Positions 1-5,273 of a DNA stretch of 5,273 nt are shown one piece after another; position 1 is the first letter of the stretch, and each line of letters opens with the position of its first letter. This stretch comes from an uncultured Prevotella sp. Lineage in GTDB: Bacteria > Bacteroidota > Bacteroidia > Bacteroidales > Bacteroidaceae. Where the stretch lies: assembly GCA_937916075.1 (NCBI GenBank), contig CALGHW010000114.1, positions 1 through 5,273 on the forward strand, given 5' to 3'. Under the pieces are notes generated by a model that saw only the letters and a program-made list of their open reading frames with translations, did no database searches and was not told the origin of the DNA. A program made the translations under genes and the position numbers.

Positions 1-85
1 GAGGACGTATACACGTAAGAAGGACGTTGAAGGGTTTGGTTGCGGATTTGAGGTTGATAACTTTCTTTTCCTGATGGACAGCCAC
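1..85 (-). CDS. possible start of a further gene (GTG start, 28 codons visible), product unknown
   Basis: After the acyltransferase stop, 19 bases pass before a GTG at 85 that opens a frame running off the window edge. The visible peptide begins (M)AVHQEKKVINLKSATKPF and continues with a hydrophobic NVLLTCI; a lysine-rich start is typical of a true N-terminus. In-frame TAG lies three codons before the GTG, so no earlier start is possible in this frame. A purine-rich AGAAG touches the GTG directly and is not a usable Shine-Dalgarno. All three minus-strand frames are open over much of this short stretch, so the call is weak; it could be plain intergenic sequence. I do not recognise the product. 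Confidence 0.3.
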   Translation of the reverse strand, partial: MAVHQEKKVINLKSATKPFNVLLTCIRP

Positions 86-104
86 CTTCTTATTCTATCG
101 TGTT

Positions 105-1127
105 TCAGTTGGCAGGACGTTTACGTGTGCTTTTTCCTGTGACAAAGGGGAAGTATCGGTAAATGGCCCATGTGGCGGCGGTGGTCAGTCCGTAGGCCGT
201 GGCATAGACAAGGAGCACGGTGGGGTAACGGCCGTCATAGCCGAGCCCAACGGCATTAAACAGGTGGGCGCTGAGCAGCGGTATGCCTCCGCAAAGAAAG
301 TAATACACCAGCGAGTGGGAGCCTGTCCAGGCTATCCATGCTGTCCACCGTATAGCCGGAACAGCCTTGCAGAGATGGGCCAACAGCAGTCCGCCCACGG
401 TGATGTCCAGGAAGAATATGGGATAGTTGCTGATGTTGATATGGTGGATATACATGTCCACACCGCAGGTGGCTACATATATCTTGATGCCCATGAAGAG
501 AAAGAATAATAAGACGAGGTAGGACGGCCGGTTGAAACTGTTGAAAACGTGTTCATATCGGTGGTAACAATAACCTAAAGTCATGAAACACAGGGCCTGT
601 AGGGCATTATCCAGTTGCCAGGGATAAGATGGGATATCTGTGGATAACCCGATGGAAATGAGTAGTCCTGAAAGTCCTAACAGAATGATGGGCCCAAGTT
701 TTCCACGACCTGTCCACAGGGTCAGCGCAAAGAGTGGTTCGGCCACACACAGGGCAGCGACAAACCAGGAGGCCTGTCCTGTTATGATGGGCAGTAGGAG
801 GGTGCTCCAGTCGGTGGAGTAGCCGTGGGCCAAGGCCTTGGGCAAGGCCATGAGGAGGGTGAAAATGAAGTAGGGCATCAGCAGCGACCGGGCGACGGAC
901 ACCATTTTCTTGCGAAGGCAGAAACCGCTCTCTTTGTAGAACAGGTAACCGGACACCATGAAGAAGATGGTGAGTGCGTCGGTCAGGTAGAGGTTGTAGG
1001 GCGTGAGCGTCTGGTCTGTATAATAGACCTCTGTGTGATGGAGCAAGATAGCCATCATACAGAGGCCGCGCAGCACGTCAACCCAATGTTTGCGTTTCAT
1101 CATGACGTTGTCGGGAAGATTGGTCAT
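105..1127 (-). CDS. acyltransferase 3 family integral membrane protein
   Basis: A 340-residue polytopic protein with about ten hydrophobic segments (roughly 21-35, 50-64, 81-97, 119-137, 146-162, 173-188, 203-219, 237-253, 262-281 and 302-324). The N-terminus has the family signature WVDVLRG (15-21) followed by the His pair H30/H31, the proposed acyl-transfer residues. FFMVSGYLF (55-63), the R80...PYF (85-87) pattern, SWFVAALCVAEPL (120-132) and HSLVYYFLCGG (271-281) also fit the family. These enzymes use an acyl donor, often acetyl-CoA, to O-acylate sugars of LPS, capsule or other glycans in the inner membrane. The ATG at 1127 comes 13 bases after the porZ stop, behind an A-rich leader without Shine-Dalgarno; ATGs at codons 9 and 10 are possible later starts. 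The length is normal for a stand-alone enzyme, with no periplasmic SGNH domain. Acceptor unknown. Placement after a glycosyltransferase and porZ points to surface-glycan acylation, by inference. Confidence 0.9.
   Translation of the reverse strand: MTNLPDNVMMKRKHWVDVLRGLCMMAILLHHTEVYYTDQTLTPYNLYLTDALTIFFMVSGYLFYKESGFCLRKKMVSVARSLLMPYFIFTLLMALPKALAHGYSTDWSTLLLPIITGQASWFVAALCVAEPLFALTLWTGRGKLGPIILLGLSGLLISIGLSTDIPSYPWQLDNALQALCFMTLGYCYHRYEHVFNSFNRPSYLVLLFFLFMGIKIYVATCGVDMYIHHINISNYPIFFLDITVGGLLLAHLCKAVPAIRWTAWIAWTGSHSLVYYFLCGGIPLLSAHLFNAVGLGYDGRYPTVLLVYATAYGLTTAATWAIYRYFPFVTGKSTRKRPAN
639..647 (+). other. perfect DnaA-box consensus inside the acyltransferase gene
   Basis: The plus strand reads TGTGGATAA, the complement of the consensus TTATCCACA. 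It lies within the acyltransferase coding sequence, where TTA TCC ACA encodes Leu-Ser-Thr (residues 161-163). It belongs to a 12-base stretch, CTGTGGATAACC, that recurs at 1819-1830. Whether DnaA binds here cannot be told from sequence. Confidence 0.35.
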
Positions 1128-1140
1128 CTTTTTTTATTGA

Positions 1141-3165
1141 TTATCTCACGATGGCTATCTTGCAGACGGTACCTTTCTTGCCGTCGCTGGTGGCTGTCTG
1201 TACCATATACACACCGCTGGCCACCTGGCGTCCTTGCAGGTCGCGGCCGTCCCAAGTATAGGTACCGCCGTTGCTGCGGCCCTGGTTGACCAAGGTGCCG
1301 TTGGCGGTGCATATCTTCACGTCAGCATTCATCGACAGGCCCATGACGGTGATGAGTCCGGTATAGTCGGGCCGCACGGGGTTGGGGTAGGCATACACAT
1401 TGTCCTTGGTCATCTCGTCGTTGGTGGCGCTGGCGTCGCTCATGTAGGAGCAGAGTCCCTGGTCGGTGCCGAAGAAAACCTCGCCGGTCTGCTCGTTGAT
1501 GGCTATCGACTCGATTTCGTTGGACAACAGTTTGCTGTTGTCCTGGGTGAAGTGTTGCAGTTGGGTGATGTTGTCGGCGTCAATGAGATACACGCCGTCA
1601 CCTCTGGTGCCAAACCATTTGCGGTTGGCGCCGTCTATGGCGACGGCCGAGACGCTGACTCCTTCCAGCAGATAGTCGGCCGTGTTGGTTCCGTCGTTGC
1701 GGGGCACTTTTATTTGGGTAAACTCGGTGGTCTCTGTGCCCACCTTGGCAGCCTCGAGCATGAAGGTCTTGTTGGTTGAGCCAATCCATATATTATGGTC
1801 TTTGTCTTCAGCGATACACTGTGGATAACCTTCCATGGCGATGCCGTCTTGGTTGGTGAAAGTAGTATAGCTTATTAGCTGGTCGGTTGTGCGCTGGTAG
1901 CAGTAGGAGGAGGGCACGTTCCAGTAGTCATTGACAAACCACAGCAGTCCGCGGCTGTCAAACATGAGTTGCTCCATGGATGAGAGTGAGGCGCTTTTAT
2001 TTTTGTCCCAGAGTGCGTCACGGTGATGTGACACCCACTGTCCGTCCTTGGTCAGCTCGATGAGTGACTGGTTGAACGAGGATGAACAGTTGGTTATCCA
2101 TAGGTTTCCCTCGCTGTCAAATTTAAGGCCTCCGATAACTTCGTAGTTGATATTCCCTTTGTTGGAGGTGATGATACTGTTATTGGAATTGTAGTGCTTG
2201 ACAAATTTTCCGTCGCGGAACTCATAGAGCCCTGTCCGTCCGCCGGCAAATACATGACCGGCATCCAGCGGGTCCACGTCTACGGCGTTGATGTCGAGAT
2301 AGGTCACGCCTGTTTTTTCGGTGATATCCTCATCTTCATAGATGATCCAGTCATCCCCTTTAAGCACCTGGACGGTACCTGGTCGGTGGGCGTCGACGCC
2401 ATGTCCGAAGCCTCCGCCACCGGTATAGAGTTGTCCGTTGACAAACTTCATGAACCAGAAGTAGTTGTATTTGGGTCCGCCGGGATTCAGGGTATTGGCC
2501 AGCTGTATCAGCTGGCTCTTGTCCTCTTGAGGCTTGGCGGTATAGTCGCCTGTGCGGCTCCAGTTGGCCTTGTCAAGCAGGTTGACGGAGAGCGTGGCGC
2601 TGTATTGTCCGTTGGTGGCGCTGTAGGCGTAGATGTTATTGCCCTTGATGGTACACCAGTCCACCTGGAATCCCAGGTTGTAGGTCTCGTTGATTTCCGC
2701 CTTGGCCACATTGACCTTGATGATGCCAAATCCGCAACTCAGGTAGGCATAGTTGCCGTGGATGTATACATCGTTTACAGTCTTGTCGCTTGTGGTGGAG
2801 TAGCTGTAAAAGGCCGACAGATTGGTCACTTCCATCGAGGCTGTGTTCATGATGTCCATATTGGCGTTGGCATAGATGATGAGCAGCCTTTGGGCGTTTG
2901 GACTATAGGCGATGGTTTGTATCTTGCTGTCGTTCAGCCCGTCCATTTTGCTGAAGGTCTGGATACTGTTGTCGTTCTGGTTGTATACATAGAGTCCGTT
3001 GGAGGCTTGTACAAAGAGGAGTTTACCAGCCTGTTGCACGTCTTGCACGTCATGATAGGCCATATAGGCCTTCCAGTCGCCGATGGCGGCTCGCACGGTG
3101 CATGGGCTCGCCGACAGAAGAAGGGATGCGAGTAGGGGGAATGTTTTTTGGTAAAGGGACTTCAT
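1141..3165 (-). CDS. porZ: PorZ-like type IX secretion system protein: beta-propellers plus T9SS C-terminal domain
   Basis: A 674-residue exported protein. Residues 1-26 form a signal peptide: basic start, hydrophobic LLASLLLSA, likely cleavage after TVRA. No lipobox fits, since Pro precedes Cys22. The mature N-terminus (IGDWKAYMAYHDV..., then LYVYNQNDN, MDGLNDSKIQTIAYSP, LLIIYANANMDI) matches my recollection of the start of P. gingivalis PorZ. Propeller-type repeats recur through the body: GNLWI 353-357, GLLWF 406-410, NIWIGS 458-463, RKWFGTRGDGVYLI 515-528 and EVFFGTDQGLCSY 562-574. Residues about 587-674 are a T9SS sorting-type domain: YAYPNPV, VKICTANGTLV, YTWDGRDLQGRQVASGVYMV, and terminal KIAIVR. 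In P. gingivalis PorZ joins PorU, PorV and PorQ in the outer-membrane attachment complex and presents A-LPS to the PorU sortase. This copy seems about 100 residues shorter than that one. Start ATG overlaps the glycosyltransferase stop; no Shine-Dalgarno is seen. A generic two-component-regulator propeller protein with T9SS tail is the alternative. Confidence 0.85.
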   Translation of the reverse strand: MKSLYQKTFPLLASLLLSASPCTVRAAIGDWKAYMAYHDVQDVQQAGKLLFVQASNGLYVYNQNDNSIQTFSKMDGLNDSKIQTIAYSPNAQRLLIIYANANMDIMNTASMEVTNLSAFYSYSTTSDKTVNDVYIHGNYAYLSCGFGIIKVNVAKAEINETYNLGFQVDWCTIKGNNIYAYSATNGQYSATLSVNLLDKANWSRTGDYTAKPQEDKSQLIQLANTLNPGGPKYNYFWFMKFVNGQLYTGGGGFGHGVDAHRPGTVQVLKGDDWIIYEDEDITEKTGVTYLDINAVDVDPLDAGHVFAGGRTGLYEFRDGKFVKHYNSNNSIITSNKGNINYEVIGGLKFDSEGNLWITNCSSSFNQSLIELTKDGQWVSHHRDALWDKNKSASLSSMEQLMFDSRGLLWFVNDYWNVPSSYCYQRTTDQLISYTTFTNQDGIAMEGYPQCIAEDKDHNIWIGSTNKTFMLEAAKVGTETTEFTQIKVPRNDGTNTADYLLEGVSVSAVAIDGANRKWFGTRGDGVYLIDADNITQLQHFTQDNSKLLSNEIESIAINEQTGEVFFGTDQGLCSYMSDASATNDEMTKDNVYAYPNPVRPDYTGLITVMGLSMNADVKICTANGTLVNQGRSNGGTYTWDGRDLQGRQVASGVYMVQTATSDGKKGTVCKIAIVR
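1820..1828 (+). other. perfect DnaA-box consensus inside porZ
   Basis: The plus strand again reads TGTGGATAA, in the same orientation as the copy at 639-647 and about 1.2 kb away. It falls in porZ codons for Gly-Tyr-Pro-Gln (residues 446-449), in a different reading phase from the first copy, so shared codon use does not explain the match. Binding is unproven. Confidence 0.35.
3034..3051 (-). repeat. tandem 9-bp duplication within porZ
   Basis: On the plus strand TTGCACGTC occurs twice in immediate succession. In the porZ frame this gives Asp-Val-Gln twice (residues 39-44), near the start of the mature protein. Frame is kept, so this is a three-codon in-frame duplication, probably from replication slippage. 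Confidence 0.8.
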
Positions 3166-4055
3166 GGGGTGGGTTCGTTCAGGTGTGTATAATAAATCAA
3201 CTTATACATATTAAACAAAAAAATGCTTGGTTTATTGCCTGTCAGTCTTGATTTTATGTGCAGGCTGAGCAGGGGATATATCCAGCGTATCAGCGGGCTG
3301 AGCAGGCGGATGCGGCGGGTCCAGTCAATCAGGGTGGAGTAGCCTTTCAGCTCATGGTGGAAGGTGTACAGTGTGCGGCACGATTCTTCGACTTTTAGCA
3401 GGTAGTGGTAGTTGTCCTCAAAGTCGTCCAGCAGGATGGGGTTGTTGATGTGGTTGATGGGGTAGCCTTTGTCCGAGATGCTTTTGCCCAGCAGCACGTC
3501 TTCATAGCCATAATGGCGGAAGTGCTCGTCGAAGGGACATTCCTGCATGATGTGTCTGGCGATGAGGAAGTTGGTGGTTCTGAATTCCTTGGAGGCTTGA
3601 CGCTGTCGGTGTGCGGCATCGTGGCTCTGCTCGCAGCGCTTCTCATACCTGTATCTCAGGTTGTCATGCCAGCGGTTGTCATTGTCGGCAATCTGCAGGC
3701 CGCCCACGACAACCTCGCCGGGGGCTTGCTGGTAGTCCTTGATGAAGTGGGGGGCATGCAGTGTCAGGTCGCCGTCGATGAAGAGTAGCCATTCATAGCG
3801 GGCCTGTGTGACGAGGAAGTTGCGGACGGCCGCCCGTCCGGTATTGTCTTTCCTGATGAGGTAACGCACGTGGGGCAGTGTCTCTATGACCTTGTTTTCT
3901 TGGACAAAAGACTGCTGGGAGGAACCGTCGTCGGCCACGATAATCTCGTAGTCCAGGTGGGCGTGTTCCTCTTCGCATTGCCGGTGCAGCTCTTGTACCA
4001 GTTCCACGCATCGGCAGTTATAGGTAGGCAGGAGGATGGAGAGTTGTTCTTTCAA
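3162..4055 (-). CDS. family 2 glycosyltransferase (GT-A fold)
   Basis: A 297-residue enzyme expected to move a sugar from a nucleotide-sugar donor onto a glycan or lipid-linked acceptor at the inner face of the cytoplasmic membrane. GT2 hallmarks: N-terminal LSILLPTYN (residues 5-13), VADDGSS at 40-46 (nucleotide-binding Asp), NTGRAAVRN at 71-79, and the metal-binding DxD as FIDGDL at 93-98 (D94, D96). GYEDVLLG at 183-190 resembles the acceptor/catalytic-base motif shared with galactosyltransferase C-terminal domains. There is no convincing membrane-spanning helix; the last 50 residues are hydrophobic and basic and may associate with the membrane. No ATG exists near the N-terminus: the only usable start is TTG at 4055, 17 bases after the rdgB stop, with a weak purine-rich leader. 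The stop TGA overlaps the porZ ATG (ATGA), suggesting translational coupling. Donor and acceptor cannot be read from the sequence. A role in the surface glycan handled by PorZ is inference from position. Confidence 0.92.
   Translation of the reverse strand: MKEQLSILLPTYNCRCVELVQELHRQCEEEHAHLDYEIIVADDGSSQQSFVQENKVIETLPHVRYLIRKDNTGRAAVRNFLVTQARYEWLLFIDGDLTLHAPHFIKDYQQAPGEVVVGGLQIADNDNRWHDNLRYRYEKRCEQSHDAAHRQRQASKEFRTTNFLIARHIMQECPFDEHFRHYGYEDVLLGKSISDKGYPINHINNPILLDDFEDNYHYLLKVEESCRTLYTFHHELKGYSTLIDWTRRIRLLSPLIRWIYPLLSLHIKSRLTGNKPSIFLFNMYKLIYYTHLNEPTP
3163..3165 (-). promoter_or_regulatory. ATGA stop-start junction between the glycosyltransferase gene and porZ
   Basis: The bases 3165 to 3162 read ATGA on the minus strand: ATG begins porZ and TGA ends the glycosyltransferase. 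The preceding bases are C-rich (ACCCACCCC) with no Shine-Dalgarno-like sequence, so porZ translation probably depends on ribosomes finishing the upstream gene. This would tie the amounts of the two proteins together. Confidence 0.7.
3187..3238 (-). other. AT-rich pocket at the glycosyltransferase 3' end, upstream of porZ
   Basis: These 52 bases contain 11 G or C (about 21%), far below the roughly half GC of the window. They encode the hydrophobic and basic C-terminal residues around SIFLFNMYKLIYYTH of the glycosyltransferase and end about 20 bases before the porZ ATG. An internal promoter for porZ is conceivable, and a TTTG lies inside, but I see no clean Bacteroidota -7 element (TAnnTTTG) at the right distance. 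Confidence 0.35.
3823..3840. repeat. perfect 7-bp inverted repeat with 4-base loop inside the glycosyltransferase gene
   Basis: CGGACGG, loop CCGC, CCGTCCG. The stem is GC-rich and lies over codons for the conserved Gly-Arg-Ala-Ala-Val-Arg segment (residues 73-78). No T run follows on either strand, so it is not a terminator; GC-rich Arg and Ala codons probably produce it, although it could still fold in the mRNA. Confidence 0.6.
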
Positions 4056-4072
4056 GTCTTTTTCTCTTGTCT

Positions 4073-4687
4073 TTAGTGGTTTGTCTTCAGGTATTCCGCC
4101 AGTTTGGCCACGGCCCGTGCCCTGTGGCTGATGCCGTTTTTGATGTCCTCGCCTAGACAGGCAAAGCTCTTGTCGTAGCCTTCGGGGATGAAGATGGGGT
4201 CGTAGCCGAAGCCCTCGGTGCCGTGCTTCTCAGTGTCGATGTGTCCGTCTACGATGCCCTCGAACTGATGGACTTGTTTGACCGACGTGCAGCCGCAGGG
4301 GCATACGTCTTTCTTTTGTATCAGGCAGATGACCGTGCGGAAGCGAGCCTTGCGGTTGGTCTTGCCGTCGAGCTCACGCAGTAGCTTGGCCATGTTGGCC
4401 TCGCTGTCGTGGTCAGTGCCTTCGGCATAGCGCGCGCTGTGCACACCGGGTGCGCCGCCGAGCGCTTCAACCTCCAGGCCTGTGTCGTCGGCAAAGCAGC
4501 TAAGGTGGTAGTGGTCATACACATATTGTGCTTTTTGCAGTGCGTTTTCCTCCAGCGTATTGCCTGTCTCGGGAATGTCCACGTCACATCCGATGTCCTT
4601 CAGCGACACGATGTCAAACTCGCTGCCCAGGATGTCGCGTATCTCCTGGAGCTTATGACTGTTGTTGGTGGCAAAAACTATTTTCAT
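4073..4687 (-). CDS. rdgB: RdgB/HAM1 family non-canonical purine NTP pyrophosphatase (ITP/dITP/XTP diphosphatase)
   Basis: A 204-residue cytoplasmic enzyme of nucleotide-pool cleaning. The family hydrolyses ITP, dITP and XTP to the monophosphate and pyrophosphate, keeping deaminated purines out of DNA and RNA. The family landmarks appear in order: ATNNSHKLQEI near the N-terminus (residues 6-16, nucleotide-binding Asn/Lys), CFADDTGLEVEALGGAPGVH at 64-83 with the catalytic and metal-binding acidic pair D67/D68, GFGYDPIF at 159-166, and SHRARAV at 187-193 near the end. I chose the ATG at 4687, not the in-frame ATG ten codons upstream at 4717. It puts the conserved beta strand KIVFATNN at the very N-terminus, as in E. 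coli RdgB, and AGGAG sits 8 bases before it. Length fits the family (about 195-205). Odd feature: CPCGC at residues 129-133, in the stretch between the conserved core and FEGIV. The gene ends 17 bases before the glycosyltransferase. Confidence 0.96.
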   Translation of the reverse strand: MKIVFATNNSHKLQEIRDILGSEFDIVSLKDIGCDVDIPETGNTLEENALQKAQYVYDHYHLSCFADDTGLEVEALGGAPGVHSARYAEGTDHDSEANMAKLLRELDGKTNRKARFRTVICLIQKKDVCPCGCTSVKQVHQFEGIVDGHIDTEKHGTEGFGYDPIFIPEGYDKSFACLGEDIKNGISHRARAVAKLAEYLKTNH

Positions 4688-4695
4688 GGTAAATT

Positions 4696-4700
4696 CTCCT
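4696..4700 (-). promoter_or_regulatory. Shine-Dalgarno site of rdgB
   Basis: On the minus strand AGGAG lies 8 bases upstream of the ATG at 4687. It is the only clear Shine-Dalgarno match in front of any gene here; the other starts have only A-rich leaders or stop-start overlap, which is common in Bacteroidota. It decides the rdgB start in favour of 4687 over 4717, because it would fall inside the coding sequence if the upstream ATG were used. Confidence 0.75.
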
Positions 4701-4730
4701 ATTGTTTGATTCTTCATGTTTTAACTTTCA

Positions 4731-5273
4731 TCATGGGTTATGGATGATGCCCGACGGGTTGTGCCAGAAATGTTCTTTCTCCTTTTTCTTGTTGATGCGC
4801 ACTTTGATGGGATCGAATCCTTCGCCAAAGACACCGATGACGCTGCTTTGGCTGACAAAGGCGTTGGGGTCTATCATCTTGATGAGCCGGAATATCTGTA
4901 CGCTCTCACGCTTCTTGGCCAGCAGACAGACCACCTTGGTGGGTTTGCCGGTATACCAGCCGTGGCCGTCCAGGATGGTCAGTGTGTGTTCGGTGGTGTG
5001 GGTGATGGCATAGGCTATCTCCTGGTACTTCTTCGAGAAGATGAGAAACTGGACCGACTGCCGCTGCCAGTTCATCACGTAATCGAGCATGGAGCACTCC
5101 ACAAACATGGTACACAGACCGAACACCACCTTTTGGCATCTGATTTCAAACGGTCCGAACGAGTCAATCAGCACGCAACTGCCGATGATGCAGAGGTCAA
5201 CCATGATGAGCACCTTGCCGAGCGAGAGGTTGTAATACTTGTTGACCACGGCCGCCACAATATCTGTACCGCC
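4731..5273 (-). CDS. YitT family membrane protein with C-terminal DUF2179 domain (5' end outside window)
   Basis: Only the last 180 codons are present; the frame stays open to the window edge, so the true start lies beyond 5273 and a GTG at 5258 is not the start. The visible part opens with GGTDIVAAVVNKYYN, matching the glycine-rich GGTDI segment that closes the membrane half of YitT proteins. Two hydrophobic segments follow (window residues about 20-36 and 46-66). A soluble domain at about 72-160 has the DUF2179 pattern GHGWYTGKPTKVV, then IKMIDPNAFV and GVFGEGF. The tail is basic and short. Family members are usually near 290 residues, so roughly the first 110 are missing. YitT proteins are integral inner-membrane proteins whose substrate is not established; the C-terminal domain resembles small ligand-binding domains. 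The stop is TGA, 43 bases before the rdgB start. The family call is secure; no specific function can be claimed. Confidence 0.9.
   Translation of the reverse strand, partial: GGTDIVAAVVNKYYNLSLGKVLIMVDLCIIGSCVLIDSFGPFEIRCQKVVFGLCTMFVECSMLDYVMNWQRQSVQFLIFSKKYQEIAYAITHTTEHTLTILDGHGWYTGKPTKVVCLLAKKRESVQIFRLIKMIDPNAFVSQSSVIGVFGEGFDPIKVRINKKKEKEHFWHNPSGIIHNP

Noticed and set aside
709..720. CCTGTCCACAGG as an operator palindrome or third DnaA box
   Set aside because: The stem is only four base pairs, the centre is not symmetric, it differs from the DnaA consensus at two positions, and it is inside the acyltransferase gene.
639..1828. Replication origin suggested by the two DnaA boxes
   Set aside because: Both boxes are inside coding genes, 1.2 kb apart, with no AT-rich unwinding element and no origin-type neighbours.
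2194..3135. A 313-codon open frame on the plus strand opposite porZ, and other long plus-strand frames (1234-1779, 825-1289, 3405-3788)
   Set aside because: They lie directly antisense to well-supported genes, share their codon phase structure, and their translations show biased low-information Val/Gly-rich sequence without known motifs. They are shadows of the GC-biased third positions.
3085..3165. PorZ as a lipoprotein because of Cys22 after a hydrophobic stretch
   Set aside because: The residues before the Cys are Ala-Ser-Pro; Pro at -1 does not fit a lipobox, while TVRA-A gives a good signal peptidase I site.
3823..3840. GC-rich perfect hairpin as a terminator
   Set aside because: It lies in the middle of the glycosyltransferase coding region over a conserved motif and has no following T run on either strand.
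1..5273. Mobile element, CRISPR array, defence system, tRNA or rRNA
   Set aside because: No transposase or integrase motifs, no spaced repeats, no tRNA-like folds seen, and every stretch over 50 bases is accounted for by ordinary minus-strand genes, except the unresolved first 104 bases.

Overview
The window looks like a chromosomal piece of a Bacteroidales bacterium, most likely Prevotella-like. The evidence is a PorZ-type component of the type IX secretion system (T9SS, essentially confined to Bacteroidota), only one clear Shine-Dalgarno site, and base composition near half GC. The genus is inferred, not shown.

All recognisable genes lie on the minus strand and are tightly packed, so transcription runs from position 5273 towards 1. 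In that order: (1) the C-terminal 180 codons of a YitT/DUF2179 membrane protein, cut by the window edge (5273-4731); (2) rdgB, the ITP/XTP pyrophosphatase (4687-4073), with a good AGGAG ribosome binding site and an unusual Cys-Pro-Cys-Gly-Cys motif; (3) a family 2 glycosyltransferase, apparently starting with TTG (4055-3162); (4) a secreted beta-propeller protein with a T9SS-type C-terminal domain, best called PorZ (3165-1141), whose ATG overlaps the previous stop as ATGA; (5) a multi-pass acyltransferase 3 family membrane protein (1127-105); (6) possibly the first 28 codons of another gene (85-1). Gaps are about 43, 17, -4, 13 and 19 bases. No hairpin followed by a T run separates any pair, so the layout reads as one operon whose promoter lies outside the window.

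The first two genes look like housekeeping or membrane genes. The next three may belong together. In Porphyromonas gingivalis PorZ works in the outer-membrane attachment complex and binds anionic lipopolysaccharide (A-LPS), which the PorU sortase joins to secreted proteins. A glycosyltransferase translationally coupled to porZ and a membrane O-acyltransferase right after it could make or decorate that glycan. This is inference from gene order. It is the most interesting idea in the window; I see no wholly new system here.

There is no gene-free stretch over 300 bases, and I see no tRNA, rRNA, CRISPR array, insertion sequence or riboswitch. Smaller curiosities are two copies of a 12-mer containing a perfect DnaA-box consensus, a 9-bp tandem duplication in porZ, and an AT-rich pocket at the end of the glycosyltransferase gene just upstream of porZ.
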